From an uncultured Alistipes sp. (lineage in GTDB: Bacteria > Bacteroidota > Bacteroidia > Bacteroidales > Rikenellaceae), in NCBI GenBank assembly GCA_937911745.1, contig CALDPX010000007.1:1-64000 (forward strand): DNA of 64,000 nucleotides. Direction: 5' to 3'. The translations under genes and the position numbers were made by a program. This document shows positions 48,901 through 57,088 of the stretch, piece by piece; the stretch's first letter is position 1, and the number at the start of each line of letters is the position of its first letter. Below the pieces are notes generated by a model. The model was not told the origin of the DNA and ran no database searches. It worked only from the letters and a program-made list of their open reading frames with translations.

Positions 48901-51576
48901 GTGAAAGTTATTGAGCGCATACTCCTTATAGCCATCTTTATCCTGCCCGCACTGAACCTCTGGGGGCAGGATAGGGAAATTTGTGGTGTGGTAGTATCGG
49001 CAGACGATAAAAGCAAAGGTTTGGAGTCGGTGAACGTAATGTTGATGGATGAGGCGCTCGCAACCTCGTACGGATTTCGTATCACTGACAGCAACGGCGA
49101 GTTCTGTTTCGAGACTCCCAAGAGCGCACAAGGCAAAGAGTTGGTGCTGTACATCACGGGGTTCAACATCCAAGAGGTAATGGTGCCGGTAGGTAGCAAC
49201 GACAGCAAACCGTTGCGCGTTGTGGTACAAAGCAAAAACCTCGTAATAAGGGAGATTACCGTAAAAGCCGAGTCGGAGGCAAGGCGAGGTGACACGCTCT
49301 CATACATAGCATCATCCTACAAGAGTATAAGCGACAAGAACCTCGGCGACCTGATGCGCAAAATACCCGGTCTGGAAGTAGCGCAAAGTGGCGTGGTGCG
49401 CTATCAGGGCGAGGAGATAAGCAAGTTCTACATTGAGGATATGGACCTGCTGGGAGGCGGTTACAACATAGCAGTAAATAATGTTGACGTAGAGAACATT
49501 GCAAGCATAGAGGTCTACGAGCAACACCAACCCATTGCAGCCCTCAGGGGTCTATCCGACTCACACAAGGCAGCAGTAAACATCAAGTTCAAAGAGAGTG
49601 CAAAGGGAATTTTCAACGGCAACGCCCTGCTCGGTGCGGGCATAGATAGTGATGGTGCGCTATGGAAAGGTGGTCTGACAGGGCTCTATTTCAGTGACAA
49701 GGTGCAGAGTATTGCCACCTACAAAACCAACAATATGGGCGAAGATGTGACCGCCGAATTGACAACCCTACACTCGGGCACTGCGACATCCTCACCGCTG
49801 CTCAACGTGGCAATGCCTACCACGCCTCCCGTATCGCAAGAGCGTTATCTCGACAACATATCGCACGCTGCAACCATCAACTCCATGGTGCGCATTGGTA
49901 AGAATACAGACCTAACGGCAAAGGTGTCGCATCTGAGCGATGAGCGGCTCTTCGAGAGCGAGCAACGATATATCTACTTTATGCCCAGCGGTGAGAGGTT
50001 GGTGGTGGACGAGCAGACATCCGCAACAAACTCAACAACGCACACCAACGCCACAATTAGCCTTCGCTCCAACGGCGAACGATTCTACATAAACAACAGC
50101 ACCGACTTCGGCATCAAGAGCGAAGAGGTCGAGGGCTTTGCGGAGGAGAACAACAACGACATAGGTCAGTGGCTCGACAAGCCCGCTCTAAGGATTGCCA
50201 ACAACCTGCACGTTGTGGGCACTGTGGGCAAGCTGACACTCTCAGCCAGTTCCGTTGTGAACTACAACCAGTCGGATGAGAGTCTTATGGTGACACAACT
50301 ACTCGACAATCAGCCAACCCCCTCCACCGAGCAGAGTATTGCTACAAATAGCCTCACAAGCCACAACACACTCTCTACGGGAGTGCAGTTGAGCAGGCTA
50401 AACCTCAACGTATTGTGCGAGTTGAACACTTCGCACAACACCCTATCGTCACAGCTGAACAATCATAGCAGCGAGGAGTCGTTCGCACCCGAAGAGTCGC
50501 GCAATGAGATAGAGTACAACCTTGCGGAGGTAAAAATCCATCCATCTATCCACTACGCCTCGGGCAACAACTTTTTGGCAACGCTGGGAATGCCCGTCTG
50601 TTTGGTCAATATCGACAACCACGACCTACTACGCAACACCAACAAGGAGATAAACACCATTAACGCCTCACCCTCACTCTTTGTGCAGTACAGACCGCTA
50701 AGAAATCTAAAAATCACCGCACAGGTATCACACGCCGAGAACTATGGCTCGTTGTATGACTCCTACGCGGGATATATAATGTACAACTACCGCACCATAG
50801 GCTCTATGGGTGGCGAGACACCACATCGTTCCACCGACAACTACAACGTGGCACTCCTATACGATGATATACTCTCTGTGGTGTTCGCAACGCTGAGGGG
50901 TGGATATATGCGAACAAAGAGCAACATTATCTACAACACCCTCTACGAAGGGACAATGATGACCACAGAGGGAGTGTTGTTCGACAACGCCACCGAGCAG
51001 TGGTACGCCACCGCCACGCTAAGCAAACGCATCAAGGAGTGGCGCACCACCATCAACGCTTCTCTGAGCATCAGCCAAACGATGAGCGATGCGATGTTCG
51101 AGAACGTCTTGATGGCTAATCGGAGTTACCAAATCTCGGCAGGCGTGAACATCACCTCCACCCCTGCGAGCTGGTTGGAGGTCTACTATTCGGGCGGCTG
51201 GGGCAACCACAACAGCATACTTGGCACTATGCAGTACAGCCCAATAAACACCCTTGGGCAGCAGGTGGAGATGACGGTTATTTTAAGCAACCCGAGTAAC
51301 AACCAAGGGACAACAAACCATCAGAGCAACACCACTTGCTTTGTTGCAGCCCAACACCTCTACAATAGTGCACTTGCAGAGTCGGTGCGCAACCTTGTAT
51401 TTGTGGATGCAGGCATTGGATGGAAGAACAAAATGTTAGAAGTGCTCCTGAGAGCACAGAATATACTCGGTAACAATCAGTATAGTACTTCCAACATAGA
51501 CAACAACCTCGACTACACCTACACCTATCAATTGCGCCCCTCGGCACTAATTGGGGAGATTATAGTGAAGTTTTAG
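48901..51576 (+). CDS. TonB-dependent receptor-like outer-membrane protein
   Basis: An 891-residue outer-membrane protein with a signal peptide (residues 1-22), a carboxypeptidase-regulatory-like beta domain (about 25-110: ICGVVVSADDKSKGLESVNV), a plug domain (about 120-225 with LGDLMRKIPGLEVAQ) and a large barrel. It starts with GTG, because no ATG precedes the signal peptide. There is no adjacent SusD, so it is not a classical glycan receptor. It is followed 32 bases later by a GLPGLI protein. Such pairs are frequent in Bacteroidetes and their substrate is generally not known; peptides or metals are possible. Confidence 0.85.
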   Translation: MKVIERILLIAIFILPALNLWGQDREICGVVVSADDKSKGLESVNVMLMDEALATSYGFRITDSNGEFCFETPKSAQGKELVLYITGFNIQEVMVPVGSNDSKPLRVVVQSKNLVIREITVKAESEARRGDTLSYIASSYKSISDKNLGDLMRKIPGLEVAQSGVVRYQGEEISKFYIEDMDLLGGGYNIAVNNVDVENIASIEVYEQHQPIAALRGLSDSHKAAVNIKFKESAKGIFNGNALLGAGIDSDGALWKGGLTGLYFSDKVQSIATYKTNNMGEDVTAELTTLHSGTATSSPLLNVAMPTTPPVSQERYLDNISHAATINSMVRIGKNTDLTAKVSHLSDERLFESEQRYIYFMPSGERLVVDEQTSATNSTTHTNATISLRSNGERFYINNSTDFGIKSEEVEGFAEENNNDIGQWLDKPALRIANNLHVVGTVGKLTLSASSVVNYNQSDESLMVTQLLDNQPTPSTEQSIATNSLTSHNTLSTGVQLSRLNLNVLCELNTSHNTLSSQLNNHSSEESFAPEESRNEIEYNLAEVKIHPSIHYASGNNFLATLGMPVCLVNIDNHDLLRNTNKEINTINASPSLFVQYRPLRNLKITAQVSHAENYGSLYDSYAGYIMYNYRTIGSMGGETPHRSTDNYNVALLYDDILSVVFATLRGGYMRTKSNIIYNTLYEGTMMTTEGVLFDNATEQWYATATLSKRIKEWRTTINASLSISQTMSDAMFENVLMANRSYQISAGVNITSTPASWLEVYYSGGWGNHNSILGTMQYSPINTLGQQVEMTVILSNPSNNQGTTNHQSNTTCFVAAQHLYNSALAESVRNLVFVDAGIGWKNKMLEVLLRAQNILGNNQYSTSNIDNNLDYTYTYQLRPSALIGEIIVKF

Positions 51577-51608
51577 AGATATTTTTAGAATACAACACCT
51601 CAGCCTCT

Positions 51609-52481
51609 ATGAAACGCATCGTAAAACTCATTCTGCTATATACACTCTCCACCGTTCCTTTTCTCTCGTGGGGTCAGGTATCTGTGATGGGAGTTAGTCA
51701 GAAATTCCAATATATGGCATCCGAACTACCCAAATACGAGGTCGTAGACAGCACACTCCTGGTAGTCCACTACCGCTACTTCTACCCTACGGACAACTTC
51801 AAGGATGGTTTTGTGCGCGTTGAGGACGATATAGCAGTGCAAATATCGCCAACCAAGAGCAAAACCTACTCTCACAACCTCCATCTCATGGATAGGAACA
51901 TCTCCTACGGCGAGAAGAACAATGTACGGTTCCGCTTAGACTACAACGATTTCGAGTATTTCTACGACTCCGAGGAGGGATGTTACGAGGTAGGTAGACG
52001 CATCCCCTACTCGCGTATACTATATGGCAACACCCAAGTTGTGGAGTATAAGGCAAAGGCAGAACCCATTGAATGGGCTATCGACCCACAGATCGACACC
52101 TTGCTCGGCTATAAGTGTATGAGCGCCGTCGGCAGAGTGGCAGGTCGCGAGTGGCGCGTGTGGTTCACCTTCGAGATTCCTGTCCGCGCCAACCTATGGC
52201 TCTTCGGCAACCTTCCCGGTTTGGTGTTGAGGGCAGAGAGTACAGATGGCAACTTCTTGTTCGATTGTTATAGTCTGCGACAGGTCGTGGAACCTATTTG
52301 TCACTATCGCTGGCTCCCAACGAAGACGAGCCGCGAGAAATGGCTTGCCACCGAACGGGAGATGTACGCCAACCCTGCGGACTATTTCTCTCAGGGCAAC
52401 ACCATAAGTGCTATGAGTATCAACGGCGAGCCCCTCGAAGAGAAATGGACCGTCCGCTACGCACCTCTCGAATTGGAGTAG
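51609..52481 (+). CDS. GLPGLI family protein
   Basis: A 290-residue exported protein (signal peptide 1-22). It contains the family sequence LLGYKCMSAVGRVAGREW near 163-180, VWFTFEIPV and GNLPGLVLRA (residues 201-210), where the name-giving GLPGLI reads NLPGLV. The family is specific to Bacteroidetes, found next to TonB-dependent receptors, and has no proven function. Its position 32 bases after the receptor gene supports an operon. Confidence 0.88.
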   Translation: MKRIVKLILLYTLSTVPFLSWGQVSVMGVSQKFQYMASELPKYEVVDSTLLVVHYRYFYPTDNFKDGFVRVEDDIAVQISPTKSKTYSHNLHLMDRNISYGEKNNVRFRLDYNDFEYFYDSEEGCYEVGRRIPYSRILYGNTQVVEYKAKAEPIEWAIDPQIDTLLGYKCMSAVGRVAGREWRVWFTFEIPVRANLWLFGNLPGLVLRAESTDGNFLFDCYSLRQVVEPICHYRWLPTKTSREKWLATEREMYANPADYFSQGNTISAMSINGEPLEEKWTVRYAPLELE

Positions 52482-52573
52482 GTTTTCTTTATCAGACAAG
52501 TTCAAAAGGGCAGGGGAAAGACTCTCATACCCTTTTTATTGCCCTATCGTTTTGATTTTCGCCCATATTTAGG

Positions 52574-52581
52574 TACATTTG
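52574..52581 (+). promoter_or_regulatory. -7 box of the MBL hydrolase gene
   Basis: TACATTTG, 24 bases before the start codon. Confidence 0.65.
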
Positions 52582-52605
52582 TGGGAATAAATCATTTTTG
52601 GGGAT

Positions 52606-53373
52606 ATGTTGAAACTTACATTTTTGGGTACGGGGACTTCGCAGGGGGTGCCGATGATTGGGTGCGACTGCGAGGTGTGTCGCTCGGCAGACCCGAAGGA
52701 CAAGCGTCTGCGCTCGTCGGCGATGGTCGAGGTCGGAGGGGTGTGCATAGTGATTGATGCAGGTCCCGACTTCCGCTACCAGATGTTGCGTGCGGGGGTA
52801 AAGGACCTCAGCGCCATACTCCTCACACACCAGCACACCGACCACATCATAGGACTCGATGACGTGAGGGCTTTCAACTACTTTTGCCAAAAGAGTGTAG
52901 ACATCTATGCCACCGAGGCGGTGCAGGGTGCCTTGCGCAGGGTTTTCGACTACGCCTTTGCCGAGAAGCCCTACCCCGGAGCACCAAGGATGACGCTCCA
53001 CACCATTGGTAGTGCCCCATTCGAGGTGGAGGGTGTAAGGATTGTGCCCATCTGTGGCAAGCACTTCACACTGCCCGTTACGGGCTACCGCATTGGCGAG
53101 GTTGCCTACCTTACGGACTTTAATCACATAGAGGAGAGCGAGTTGGAGAAGTTGCAGGGTTTGGACGTTTTGGTCATCAACGCCCTGAGGCACACACGCC
53201 ACCTCTCGCACTTTGCACTCCCCGATGCCATAGAGATTGCCCGTAAGGTCGGTGCCAAGAGCACCTATTTTACCCACATATCCCACCAAATGGGGCTTCA
53301 CGCCACCGAGGAAAAACTCCTACCCGAGGGTATGCACTTTGCCTACGATATGCTAACGATAGAAATACCATAA
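52606..53373 (+). CDS. MBL-fold metallohydrolase (PhnP-like)
   Basis: A 255-residue metallo-beta-lactamase fold enzyme. H75-x-H77-x-D79-H80 (LTHQHTDH) is the dinuclear metal site, with more ligands in the later GKHFTLPV and TDFNH segments. The N-terminal GTGTSQGVPMIGCDCEVC with Cys20, Cys22 and Cys25 is the structural zinc site of PhnP-type phosphodiesterases. PhnP opens cyclic ribose phosphates, but these relatives occur without other phn genes, so the substrate here is open. It is 6 bases upstream of a B12 radical-SAM gene, which suggests a joint pathway. Confidence 0.85.
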   Translation: MLKLTFLGTGTSQGVPMIGCDCEVCRSADPKDKRLRSSAMVEVGGVCIVIDAGPDFRYQMLRAGVKDLSAILLTHQHTDHIIGLDDVRAFNYFCQKSVDIYATEAVQGALRRVFDYAFAEKPYPGAPRMTLHTIGSAPFEVEGVRIVPICGKHFTLPVTGYRIGEVAYLTDFNHIEESELEKLQGLDVLVINALRHTRHLSHFALPDAIEIARKVGAKSTYFTHISHQMGLHATEEKLLPEGMHFAYDMLTIEIP

Positions 53374-53379
53374 TCAACT

Positions 53380-55491
53380 ATGACCGATATATTACTTTTA
53401 ACCCCTCCTTTCGTACAGCCCAACTGCCCCTACCCCGCCACAGCCTATCTTACGGGCTACCTAAGGCGCAAGGGCTACACCGTTGAGCAAGCCGACATCT
53501 CCATCGAAACCCTCGCAAGGGTTTTCAGCCGAGAGTTCATCTCCTCGCTCTTCGAGAACTACGATGGCGAGGGAGATGAGAATTGCAACCGTATGTGGGC
53601 TCTCAGGGGGGACTATGTCGCCACCATAGAGAGTGTCATACTCTTCTTGCAGGGCAAGGACAACACCATCGCAAGTCTCATTTGCTCGCCCGACTATCTA
53701 CCCCAAGCAGGCAGGTTTGAACAGATGGCAGAGGTGGAGGAGGTCTTTGGCTCGCTTGGTCAGAAGGATTGTGCCGAGTATCTCGCAACTCTCTATTTGC
53801 AGGACCTGAGCGACTTCATAAGGGCGACTGTTACGCCCGATTTTGAGGTTGTGAAGTATGGCGAGAGCCTTGCGGTGTCGATTGCCGAGTTTTCGACCAT
53901 TGAGCAAGAGTTGCAAAAACCACGCAATGCTATCGACAACCTTATGTGCGACATCCTCAGGGAGCATATTGAGCGCACACAGCCCCGCCGAGTAGGCATT
54001 TCGGTACCCTTCCCCGGTAACCTTTTGGGCGCACTGCGTATCGGTCAATACATCAAGGCAAACTACCCCTCGATTGAGGTCGTAATGGGTGGAGGCTACC
54101 CCACTACCGAGTTGCGCACGATGAGCGACAGGGAGATTTTCCGCTATGTGGACTATATCGTGCTCGATGATGGCGAACTCGCCTTGGAGCGCATATTGGA
54201 GGGTGGAGAACTGCTCCACACATACACCTCGGAGGGCTATCACGAGGGTAACGGGCGCATAAGCCACCGCGAGCGTGGGTGTCCCGACTTTGGAGGACTG
54301 CCCCACTCGCTCTACTTCTCGCTGACGGAGGTAACAAATCCTATGCACCGACTATGGAGCGATGGCAGGTGGAACAAGATGATGCTTGCGCACGGCTGCT
54401 ATTGGGCAAAGTGTGCCTTCTGCGACACCACGCTCGACTACATCGGTTGCTACGATGCGGTTAGTGCTGCGGAGATTGCCGACTGGATGGACGAGGTGGC
54501 ACGGCAGACGGGCTCGCGAGGTTTTCACTTTGTCGATGAGGCAGCACCCCCACGACTGTTGAAAGAACTCTCGCTCGAACTCCTCCGCCGAGGGGCAAGG
54601 TATAGTTGGTGGACCAACATACGCTTCGAGAAGAGCTATACGGGCGACCTTTGCGCACTATTGGCAAGGGCGGGATGTGTGGCAGTGAGTGGCGGCTTGG
54701 AGGTCGCCAGCGATAGGCTTTTGGAGATGATTGGAAAGGGTATTACCATAGAGCAGGCAACCCTTGCAATGCGCAACTTCTACTATGCGGGCATTATGGT
54801 CCACACCTATTTGATGTATGGACTGCCCACCGAGACGCTCCAAGAGAGTGTTGATGCTGCGGAGGTTGTGCGCCAGATGTTCCGTGCCGAACTTATTGGC
54901 TCCGCCTTCTGGCACCGCTATGCTATGACCGTACACTCTCGCTCGGGACACGAGCCCGAAGCCTTTGGCGTAAGGCGCAAAGATAGACTACCCAATCCCT
55001 TTGCCAACAACGAAGTACCATTTGCCGAGAATAGGGGCTACTCGCTCGATATGGTGGGCGAGGCTCTCAACCTCTCGCTCGCCAATTGGTTGGTGGGCTA
55101 TGGCTTGGACAAGCCCGTACACAAGTGGTTTGCGACAAAAGTCCCCGCCACAACCGTCATTCCCTCGCTCATTACCGACCACCTTATAAAACCCGACTCG
55201 TGCCGCATCTACAACGATAAGGCACGCATTGTGTGGGTAGGAGGTACGCCCGAACTCTCCGAGGAGGGCATCATCATCCATACACCCTCGACCACCAAGG
55301 AGGTCAAGTTCCCCGAGGCGGAGGCTGAGTTTATGTTTGCCGTCTTGGAGCAGACTTCCGACCTCGCCGAAGAGTACACCTTCGAGCAGATACGCACCCT
55401 CTGGGAGGAGCACTTTGACCGCCCCTTCATAGAGTTCTACTCCTCGAAAAAGTGGGACATTGTGAGAAAGTTGGGCTTGTTGCAGATTTGA
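53380..55491 (+). CDS. B12-binding-domain radical SAM protein
   Basis: A 703-residue enzyme with an N-terminal cobalamin-binding-like part (residues about 5-270: LTPPFVQPNCPYPATAYLTG at the start and VGISVPFPGNL...GGGYPTTE near 205-245) and a radical-SAM barrel whose cluster ligands are Cys340, Cys344 and Cys347 in HGCYWAKCAFCD. A C-terminal extension of about 180 residues has no motif that I know. Cobalamin radical-SAM enzymes methylate unactivated carbons or rearrange rings. The DxHxxG cobalamin motif is absent, so B12 may bind base-on or not at all. It is cotranscribed with the MBL hydrolase. Confidence 0.83.
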   Translation: MTDILLLTPPFVQPNCPYPATAYLTGYLRRKGYTVEQADISIETLARVFSREFISSLFENYDGEGDENCNRMWALRGDYVATIESVILFLQGKDNTIASLICSPDYLPQAGRFEQMAEVEEVFGSLGQKDCAEYLATLYLQDLSDFIRATVTPDFEVVKYGESLAVSIAEFSTIEQELQKPRNAIDNLMCDILREHIERTQPRRVGISVPFPGNLLGALRIGQYIKANYPSIEVVMGGGYPTTELRTMSDREIFRYVDYIVLDDGELALERILEGGELLHTYTSEGYHEGNGRISHRERGCPDFGGLPHSLYFSLTEVTNPMHRLWSDGRWNKMMLAHGCYWAKCAFCDTTLDYIGCYDAVSAAEIADWMDEVARQTGSRGFHFVDEAAPPRLLKELSLELLRRGARYSWWTNIRFEKSYTGDLCALLARAGCVAVSGGLEVASDRLLEMIGKGITIEQATLAMRNFYYAGIMVHTYLMYGLPTETLQESVDAAEVVRQMFRAELIGSAFWHRYAMTVHSRSGHEPEAFGVRRKDRLPNPFANNEVPFAENRGYSLDMVGEALNLSLANWLVGYGLDKPVHKWFATKVPATTVIPSLITDHLIKPDSCRIYNDKARIVWVGGTPELSEEGIIIHTPSTTKEVKFPEAEAEFMFAVLEQTSDLAEEYTFEQIRTLWEEHFDRPFIEFYSSKKWDIVRKLGLLQI

Positions 55492-55524
55492 GGTGTGGAG
55501 TGGTGCTAAAATGGAAAAAAGTTG

Positions 55525-55532
55525 TATCTTTG
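55525..55532 (+). promoter_or_regulatory. -7 box of tRNA-Pro
   Basis: TATCTTTG, 53 bases before the tRNA 5' end. Confidence 0.7.
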
Positions 55533-55585
55533 CACCGCCCTTTTGCCAAGGAGAGATGTGGTAATTTCCTATGTGCAATGGGTTT

Positions 55586-55660
55586 CGGGGTGTAGCGCAG
55601 TCCGGTTAGCGCGCCAGCTTCGGGAGTTGGAGGCCGAGAGTTCGAATCTCTTCACCCCGA
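55586..55660 (+). tRNA. tRNA-Pro (anticodon CGG)
   Basis: Acceptor CGGGGTG/CACCCCG with discriminator A, D stem GCGC/GCGC, anticodon stem CCAGC/GTTGG with loop TTCGGGA, and T stem GAGAG/CTCTT with loop TTCGAAT. The anticodon CGG is at 55621-55623. The 75-base length is normal and CCA is not encoded. Confidence 0.97.
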
Positions 55661-55861
55661 CAGAGAATAAAAGTAAGACCACTCGCATTTTGCGAGTGGT
55701 CTTTTGCGTGAGAAAGGGGCTATGAATTATATTCATAAAGCCCCTTTACCACGCAAAAGAGTACCTGCCGTTGGCAGGTCTTACTTTTATTCCCATCTGC
55801 GGGACGAAGAGATCACCGAGCGAAGAGCCACCTTGTGTGGCTCGTAGCGAGGTAATCTCTT
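55646..55861. repeat. Nested inverted repeats including an inverted copy of the tRNA-Pro 3' end
   Basis: ATCTCTTCACCCCG (the tRNA 3' part, 55646-55659) recurs inverted at 55800-55813 with two changes. GAATAAAAGTAAGACC (55665-55680) recurs inverted and perfect at 55777-55792. Between them are hairpins 55675-55703 and 55701-55759 (CTTTTGCGTG/CACGCAAAAG and AAAGGGGCT/AGCCCCTTT). A further hairpin spans 55808-55861. Confidence 0.75.
55675..55705 (+). terminator. Intrinsic terminator after tRNA-Pro
   Basis: AAGACCACTCGCA (55675-55687) pairs perfectly with TGCGAGTGGTCTT (55691-55703), then TT. Confidence 0.85.
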
Positions 55862-55985
55862 GGATGGGAGATATGGGATATATGGGATATATGGGAGAAT
55901 GGGTTACAGACCCCTCAGTCACTTCGTGCCAGCTCCCCTAACTTAGGGGAGGGTTACAAGGGTTACAAGGGTTACAAGGAATGTT
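55862..55985. repeat. Tandem arrays (GATATATGG and GGGTTACAA types)
   Basis: About three GATATATGG 9-mers and three GGGTTACAAG 10-mers flank a block CCCCTCAGTCACTTCG also seen near 4695. No gene is visible between tRNA-Pro and yajC. Confidence 0.65.
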
Positions 55986-55991
55986 TTTCTC

Positions 55992-56106
55992 AAAAAATGC
56001 ATAGAACGGAGGGCTTTTGTGCCAAACAAGAAGGCGAGTCCGCAGTTTGCTTATCGCAAATGAGGCATCAGAGTGATGCTTTTGTGCTGGGATTTCTTGG
56101 GAATGT
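55992..56106 (+). repeat. TIR-hairpin element, right end lost
   Basis: AAAAAATGCATAGAACGGAG, GGCTTTTGTGCC and GCGAGTCCGCAG-TTTGC-ttatc-GCAAA-TGAGG are all present. The right arm is not: the sequence passes into the next element at 56107. Confidence 0.7.
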
Positions 56107-56230
56107 AAAAAACGCAGAGAAGCGAGCGTATTTTAGGCGCACAAGAAAACGACCTCCGAGCATAGTTACCTATGTAAGGAGGTCGTTTATCGCAGTGCAA
56201 CGCCAAAGACGCCGCTTATATGCGTTTTTT
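56107..56230. repeat. TIR-hairpin element, variant at the end of yajC
   Basis: Outer arms AAAAAACGCAGAGAAGCG (56107-56124) and, inverted, AAAAAACGCATATAAGCG (56230-56213). Inside, AAACGACCTCC (56147-56157) pairs with GGAGGTCGTTT (56178-56188). The minus strand continues with TTTTCTT after that stem, so this may also be the yajC terminator. The right end overlaps the yajC stop codon at 56229-56231. Confidence 0.72.
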
Positions 56231-56546
56231 ATTGGCGGGGATCACGCATAATGGCAGTTTTATCAACTCGAAGAGTAACATTGCCATCAACCTCCATAAG
56301 GATGTCGCGCTCGTTGATCTCCTTAACAACACCATAGATACCGCCTGCGGTCACAACTTTCTGACCTTTGGCGAGCGAGTTACGGAAGTTATCCAACTCT
56401 TTCTGCTGTTTGCGCTGGGGACGAATCATAAAGAAATACATCACCACAAAGAGCATTACAATCATAAGGAGTGAAGACCACATTGAGCCTTGCTGTGCAG
56501 GCATTGCTGCTGCGGTGGCTTCGAGCATAATAGTAGTAAAAGTCAT
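56229..56546 (-). CDS. yajC: Preprotein translocase accessory subunit YajC
   Basis: Small inner-membrane partner of SecDF. The 105-residue protein has one membrane helix (about 22-42, SLLMIVMLFVVMYFFMIRPQ) followed by the conserved RPQRKQQKELDNFRNSLAKGQKV and VVTAGGIYG. The order nusB-DUF1573-yajC on the minus strand is the usual Bacteroidetes arrangement. It has its own promoter and can also be read from nusB. Confidence 0.94.
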   Translation of the reverse strand: MTFTTIMLEATAAAMPAQQGSMWSSLLMIVMLFVVMYFFMIRPQRKQQKELDNFRNSLAKGQKVVTAGGIYGVVKEINERDILMEVDGNVTLRVDKTAIMRDPRQ

Positions 56547-56589
56547 AGTTTTTGTGTTTTATTTGTTAATTTTCGGTTTTTGCTTGGTA

Positions 56590-56597
56590 CAAAAGTA
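56590..56597 (-). promoter_or_regulatory. -7 box of yajC
   Basis: TACTTTTG on the minus strand, 44 bases before the yajC start. Confidence 0.6.
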
Positions 56598-56627
56598 GGT
56601 TTATAATTTCAATTATCAAAATCCGCG

Positions 56628-57068
56628 CTACTCCATATCTGCCACAACAACCAATTTCTTTGGAGTGTGCGAGAGGGATGTTACGATATAGAACGCTCTT
56701 GGAGGAAAATAATTGTATCCCGAAGAGTAAAAAGTCATCTTTGCCTTGACGCAACCTCCTGATACGATAGGTTCACGGGGGTACTCCATTTCGAGGCAAC
56801 CACACGAGGTGTCGGTGGTAACTATCAATACGGGTGCTTCGGAGGTGTTGCTGAGAAAGAAAGTGCGCTCCACCACCTCTCCTGCACGCACCTTGCCAAA
56901 ATTGAGGGTGTCGGTACGGAGAGTATCCACAAGCGACACCTCTTGACGTTTGTCGGGTATTTGGTGCACTCTATTTGGTGTGCGCTCCATACACGAGTGC
57001 ATACATAATGCAAATGCTACCATCACAAGAAGGTAGCATTTACAACTGATATGTATTCCTGAAAACAT
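56628..57068 (-). CDS. DUF1573 domain lipoprotein
   Basis: A 146-residue exported protein with lipobox ALCMHSC, so it is probably anchored by that Cys at residue 26. The DUF1573 core follows: LNFGKVRAGEVVERTFFLSN near 56-75 and TDTSCGCLEMEYP near 86-98 with the conserved Cys-Gly-Cys. The domain is an immunoglobulin-like fold of unknown function. It starts 20 bases after nusB and precedes yajC. Confidence 0.85.
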   Translation of the reverse strand: MFSGIHISCKCYLLVMVAFALCMHSCMERTPNRVHQIPDKRQEVSLVDTLRTDTLNFGKVRAGEVVERTFFLSNTSEAPVLIVTTDTSCGCLEMEYPREPIVSGGCVKAKMTFYSSGYNYFPPRAFYIVTSLSHTPKKLVVVADME

Positions 57069-57088
57069 AGAAACAAACGAGAGGAAAA

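Noticed and set aside
51609..52481. SusD-like partner of the TonB receptor
   Set aside because: The protein is too short and lacks TPR-like helices; the LGYKC, GREW and NLPGLV blocks identify it as a GLPGLI protein.
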